Shown here: one piece after another, positions 6,116 through 7,966 of the stretch
Position numbering within the stretch: the first letter of the stretch is position 1
Layout of the letters: each line of letters starts with the position of its first letter
NCBI GenBank assembly: GCA_025927935.1
Contig: JAICKM010000301.1
Span: 1-7,966 of the forward strand
From: Chloroflexia bacterium
Lineage (GTDB): Bacteria > Chloroflexota > Chloroflexia > QHBQ01 > JADMIH01
Reading direction: 5' to 3'
Length of the DNA stretch: 7,966 nt
The notes under the pieces: generated by a model
The model's input: only the letters and a program-made list of their open reading frames with translations
Databases searched by the model: none
Told to the model about the DNA's origin: nothing
Translations under genes and position numbers: made by a program

Positions 6116-6797
6116 TTGGTCCCCCGCCGTCGCCGGTGACGAGGGCGAAGGCCAGGCCGTCGTAGCCTTTGCTGCCCACGGTTTGCAGCACGGTGGAAGT
6201 GACGCCCGGCGCGGCGGCCTGCGCGGCGAGGAAGCGGCGCACGCCCTGCACGTTGGCGTCGGCGCTCGCGGCATCGGCCACCGCGCCGCTGCGCACCACG
6301 TTGTCGGTGATGATCAGGCTGCCGGGCCGGGTCATGCGCAGCGCCCAGGCGAAATAGTCGGCGGTACTCGGCTTATCGGCGTCGATGAACACCAGGTCGA
6401 ACGGCCCGGCCCCGGCGGCGGCCAACTGCGGCAGCGTCTCCAGCGCCGGCCCCAGCCGCACCTCCACCACGGCGCCCAGCCCGGCGCGGGCGATATTGGC
6501 GCGCGCCACCTCGGCGTGCCGCGGATCGGCTTCCAGGGAGATCAGGCGGCCCCCGGCGGGCAGGGCGCGCGCCAGCCAGATCGTGCTGTAGCCGCCCAGC
6601 GTGCCGATCTCCAGAATGGCCCGCGCGCCCATGGCGCGGGCCAGAATCTGCAACAACTGGCCCTGGTTGGGCGCCACGTTGATCGGCGGCAGTCCGGCGG
6701 CGGCCTGGGCCTCCAGCGCGGCGTCGAGCGCGGGGTCGGCGGGCAGCAACAAATCGGTGATATAGCGATCCACGGCGGTCCATTGTTCCTGGGGCAT
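6111..6797 (-). CDS. Class I SAM-dependent O-methyltransferase (CCoAOMT/family 3 type)
   Basis: 228 residues, close to the ~220 usual for the family. The ATG at 6797-6795 follows GAGGAGGAG almost directly (AGGAGG with a 4-base spacer); no other Met occurs before residue 56. Visible landmarks are PNQGQLLQIL (43-52), SAM motif I ILEIGTLGGYS (61-71), Glu89 at the end of strand 2 (probable ribose ligand), FIDADK (137-142) and ITDNV (163-167). Asp139, Asp165 and Asn166 have the same spacing as the divalent metal ligands of plant caffeoyl-CoA O-methyltransferase. This supports a metal-dependent enzyme that methylates a vicinal-diol or catechol-type hydroxyl. The actual substrate is unknown and no biosynthetic neighbours help. 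The gene is alone, convergent with the hydrolase, and has its own promoter. Its last codons and TAA lie in the repeat. Confidence 0.93.
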   Translation of the reverse strand: MPQEQWTAVDRYITDLLLPADPALDAALEAQAAAGLPPINVAPNQGQLLQILARAMGARAILEIGTLGGYSTIWLARALPAGGRLISLEADPRHAEVARANIARAGLGAVVEVRLGPALETLPQLAAAGAGPFDLVFIDADKPSTADYFAWALRMTRPGSLIITDNVVRSGAVADAASADANVQGVRRFLAAQAAAPGVTSTVLQTVGSKGYDGLAFALVTGDGGGPT

Positions 6798-6843
6798 AAC
6801 TCCTCCTCATGGCGCGGTAACGTGTCTGCGGGGCAGCAGGCCG

Positions 6844-6872
6844 AGTATAGCATGGCCGGCGGGCGGCTGCAA
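6844..6872 (-). promoter_or_regulatory. Candidate promoter of the O-methyltransferase gene (extended -10)
   Basis: On the - strand, TTGCAG (6872-6867), a 17-base spacer and TATACT (6849-6844) are seen. The -10 is preceded by TGC, an extended -10 (TGnTATACT). The predicted start near 6837 leaves a ~40-base leader. The -35 resembles that of the propeller gene (TTGCAT, same spacing). Confidence 0.6.
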
Positions 6873-6881
6873 ACCAGATTT

Positions 6882-7033
6882 GCACCGCGGAGACGCAGAG
6901 GACGCGGAGATCATTAATATTTATCCTATTCTTCAGGTTCTTCGCGCCTTCGAGGTGCCTTATGCCGGTATCTGCCGAAGCCACCGATATCTAACCCAAA
7001 ATATCCTCTGCGTCCTCTGCGTCTCCGCGGTGC
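6882..7033. repeat. Composite palindromic repeat, copy C (GGAGACGCAGAGGACGC variant with a nested CGAAGG arm)
   Basis: The outer arms 6882-6905 and 7010-7033 are a perfect 24-bp inverted repeat beginning GCACCGCGGAGACGCAGAGG. Inside, CTTCGCGCCTTCG (6940-6952) followed by AGGTGC is a right arm of the other variant seen in copies A, B and D. The element thus holds two right ends and one left end. It fills most of the gap between the divergent methyltransferase and membrane-protein genes. It contains no supported coding sequence; short ORFs across it are repeat translations. Confidence 0.85.
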
Positions 7034-7049
7034 TAATCGCCGGATGCCG

Positions 7050-7055
7050 TATACT
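7050..7055 (+). promoter_or_regulatory. Candidate -10 element, possible leaderless transcript for the membrane protein
   Basis: TATACT ends 6 bases before the ATG at 7062, so transcription would be expected to begin at or next to the start codon. No convincing -35 is found 16-18 bases upstream, where copy C of the repeat ends, so the call is tentative. Confidence 0.35.
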
Positions 7056-7061
7056 GAAGGC

Positions 7062-7502
7062 ATGGACCTGCTGGTGCAACTGCTGACCGTGGCCGGGCTG
7101 GGCCTGGTGGCGCTGTGGGCGGCGATCCCGACCGGGCTGGCCTTTCATCTGCCGCCGGTGGTTGTGGCGGGCGCGGCGGGGCTGGGATCGGTGGTCAGCA
7201 TGGGGCTGGTCATCGCGCTGGGCGCGCCGCTGCGGGCGTGGCTGCTGCGCCGCTATGGCGCCCGGCGGGCGGCGCGGCCCGGCCTCATGGACCGCATCTG
7301 GCGGCGGGGCGGCGCGCTCGGCTTTTGCCTGGCCGCGCCGCTGCTGCTGGGCACGCCGCTGGGCACGGCGCTCGGCCTGGCGCTGGGCCTGCCGGTGCGC
7401 CGCCTGCTGCTGGGGATGACCTGCGGCATCGCCCTGTGGGTCACGGTGTATACGCTGGTCGCCCTGCTGGGGTGGGCGGGGCTGGCGACCTGGCTCCGCT
7501 GA
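7062..7502 (+). CDS. Small multi-pass membrane protein, resembles small multidrug export (SMP) family
   Basis: 146 residues from the ATG at 7062; an in-frame ATG at 7044 would add six polar residues (MPYTEG) and has no ribosome binding site. Four hydrophobic segments are visible at about 5-22, 32-54, 85-108 and 115-140. A basic cytoplasmic-type loop (RAWLLRRYGARRAARPGLMDRIWRR in two parts, 58-82) lies between segments 2 and 3. The order AIPTGLAFHLPP, a basic loop with an Arg-rich RRYG, then APLLLGTPLGTALGLALGL resembles small multidrug export (Sm_multidrug_ex) proteins, where the later segment is a GTG/PLPGTG-like stretch. The family name is historical and transport is not well shown. Neither start has a well-spaced Shine-Dalgarno site: GAAGG lies one base before 7062. 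The gene appears to stand alone. Confidence 0.78.
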   Translation: MDLLVQLLTVAGLGLVALWAAIPTGLAFHLPPVVVAGAAGLGSVVSMGLVIALGAPLRAWLLRRYGARRAARPGLMDRIWRRGGALGFCLAAPLLLGTPLGTALGLALGLPVRRLLLGMTCGIALWVTVYTLVALLGWAGLATWLR

Positions 7503-7507
7503 AGAAC

Positions 7508-7535
7508 ACAGGCCCGCGGCACGCGCCTGGCCTGT
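7508..7535 (+). terminator. Candidate intrinsic terminator after the membrane-protein gene
   Basis: ACAGGCC (7508-7514) pairs with GGCCTGT (7529-7535). An inner CGCG-GCA-CGCG (7515-7525) extends the stem with a 3-base bulge on one side. It starts 6 bases after the stop codon. The T-rich stretch (CCCTTTCTT) comes ~20 bases later rather than directly after the stem, so termination strength is uncertain. In the remainder of the 300-base gap (7536-7682) I see no gene or clear signal. Confidence 0.45.
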
Positions 7536-7682
7536 GCGCCCCCACTCCGCCCCCTTTCTTACCCGATTATTACCCGCGCCTAATGATCCTCTGCACATCG
7601 GCCTCTAGAATGGGGGAGACCGCAATGGCCGCGGCCCTGCCGGCAGCGTGCTGCCGTGCGTTTCCTGCCAGTGCCGTGTTTG

Positions 7683-7757
7683 CACCGCGAAGGCGCGAAG
7701 CACGCGAAGACGATTTATGCAAGTCGGAGTCTTCGTGCGCTTCGCGCCTTCGCGGTG
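7683..7757. repeat. Palindromic intergenic repeat, copy D (CGCGAAGG family)
   Basis: Arms 7683-7711 and 7729-7757 are inverted copies matching at 27 of 29 positions, starting CACCGCGAAGGCGCGAAGC, around a 17-base loop. It is the most compact copy. It lies 45 bases before the next start codon. The RNA would form a long stable hairpin in the leader of the following gene. Confidence 0.9.
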
Positions 7758-7802
7758 AGTTGAGACACGGATGGCGCATCGATCAATAGAGAGGGTCAAG
7801 CA

Positions 7803-7966
7803 ATGAACTGGAAGCGTGTTGGAGTTGGCGTGGTGGCCGTGGGCATCCTGGTGGTGGCGGCGCTCGCCGTGTACCTATGGCAATTGACTGCGCCGGTGCA
7901 GGTGGCGCAAACCGCGCCGGTGGCGCCGACGCTGGCCGTGCCCGCGGCCACCCCGGCGGCGGCCCA
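7803..7966 (+). CDS. Membrane-anchored or exported protein, N-terminal fragment (runs off the window)
   Basis: Fifty-four complete codons are visible, with no stop before the window ends. The ATG at 7803 follows GAGG (7791-7794) with an 8-base spacer. The N-terminus has a short basic start (MNWKRVG), one hydrophobic segment (about residues 6-26, ending AVYLW) and then an Ala/Pro/Val/Thr-rich stretch (QTAPVAPTLAVPAATPAAA). This is the pattern of an uncleaved signal anchor followed by a flexible extracytoplasmic linker, with the functional domain expected beyond the window. No lipobox cysteine is seen. The function cannot be assigned. Confidence 0.75.
   Translation, partial: MNWKRVGVGVVAVGILVVAALAVYLWQLTAPVQVAQTAPVAPTLAVPAATPAAA

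Noticed and set aside
6880..7086. Short ORFs across the palindromes (for example 6880-7086, 7570-7799, 4505-4894)
   Set aside because: Their peptides (LRAFAV, LCVSAV, HREDAKDAQ types) are translations of the repeat arms and recur in every copy.
7600..7640. TAGAAT at 7606-7611 as a promoter for the last gene
   Set aside because: No acceptable -35 at 16-18 bases, and the distance to the gene is long, with a palindrome in between.
1088..7757. The repeated palindromes as a CRISPR array
   Set aside because: Copies are kilobases apart, separated by genes, variable in length, and without regular spacers or cas genes.
1..7966. tRNA or rRNA genes
   Set aside because: No cloverleaf with the conserved T-arm sequence and no rRNA-like segments were seen; every sizeable gap is accounted for by repeats or promoters, apart from 7536-7682, where nothing was recognised.

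Overview
The window is GC-rich and gene-dense, with several CDS starts preceded by good Shine-Dalgarno sites. It is punctuated by long palindromic intergenic repeats built on ACCGCGAAGGCGCGAAG and CCTAACCCCCC motifs. That repeat style, together with proteins carrying the DUF4157 (eCIS core) domain, suggests a Chloroflexota-like bacterium. This placement is an inference from sequence style; no marker gene is present.

Layout. (1) 2-2837, + strand: the 3' part of a gene with a C-terminal Rossmann/methyltransferase-like domain, then a 541-residue DUF4157 protein with a second HExxH motif near its C-terminus. Proteins of this type are known as cargo or accessory proteins of extracellular contractile injection systems; no structural gene of such a system is in the window. 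(2) 2838-3063: a convergent gap with a 7-bp tandem repeat and a G/C hairpin repeat. (3) 3064-4710, - strand: a six-Asp-box beta-propeller protein with no visible signal peptide. (4) 4711-5186: a 476-base divergent gap with a promoter for the propeller gene, a palindromic repeat, a strong sigma70-type promoter (TTGACT-N18-TATAAT) for the rightward genes, and two tiny overlapping ORFs of doubtful status. (5) 5187-6014, + strand: an alpha/beta hydrolase with a full Ser-Asp-His set. (6) 6011-6115: a repeat block that fills the convergent gap and supplies the TAA stop of both flanking genes. (7) 6111-6797, - strand: a class I O-methyltransferase of the CCoAOMT type. (8) 6798-7061: a divergent gap with a -10/-35 pair for the methyltransferase and a composite palindrome. 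(9) 7062-7502, + strand: a small four-helix membrane protein resembling the small multidrug export (SMP) family. (10) 7503-7802: a 300-base gap with a candidate terminator and another palindrome. (11) 7803-end, + strand: the N-terminus of a membrane-anchored protein.

The DUF4157 gene and the gene before it probably belong together functionally. The propeller protein, hydrolase, methyltransferase and membrane protein look like independent single-gene units, each with its own promoter or a repeat between it and the next gene. The most unusual content is the second zincin motif in the DUF4157 protein, the methyltransferase-like tail of the first gene, and the two repeat families. One repeat family lies upstream of genes and the other at convergent 3' ends.
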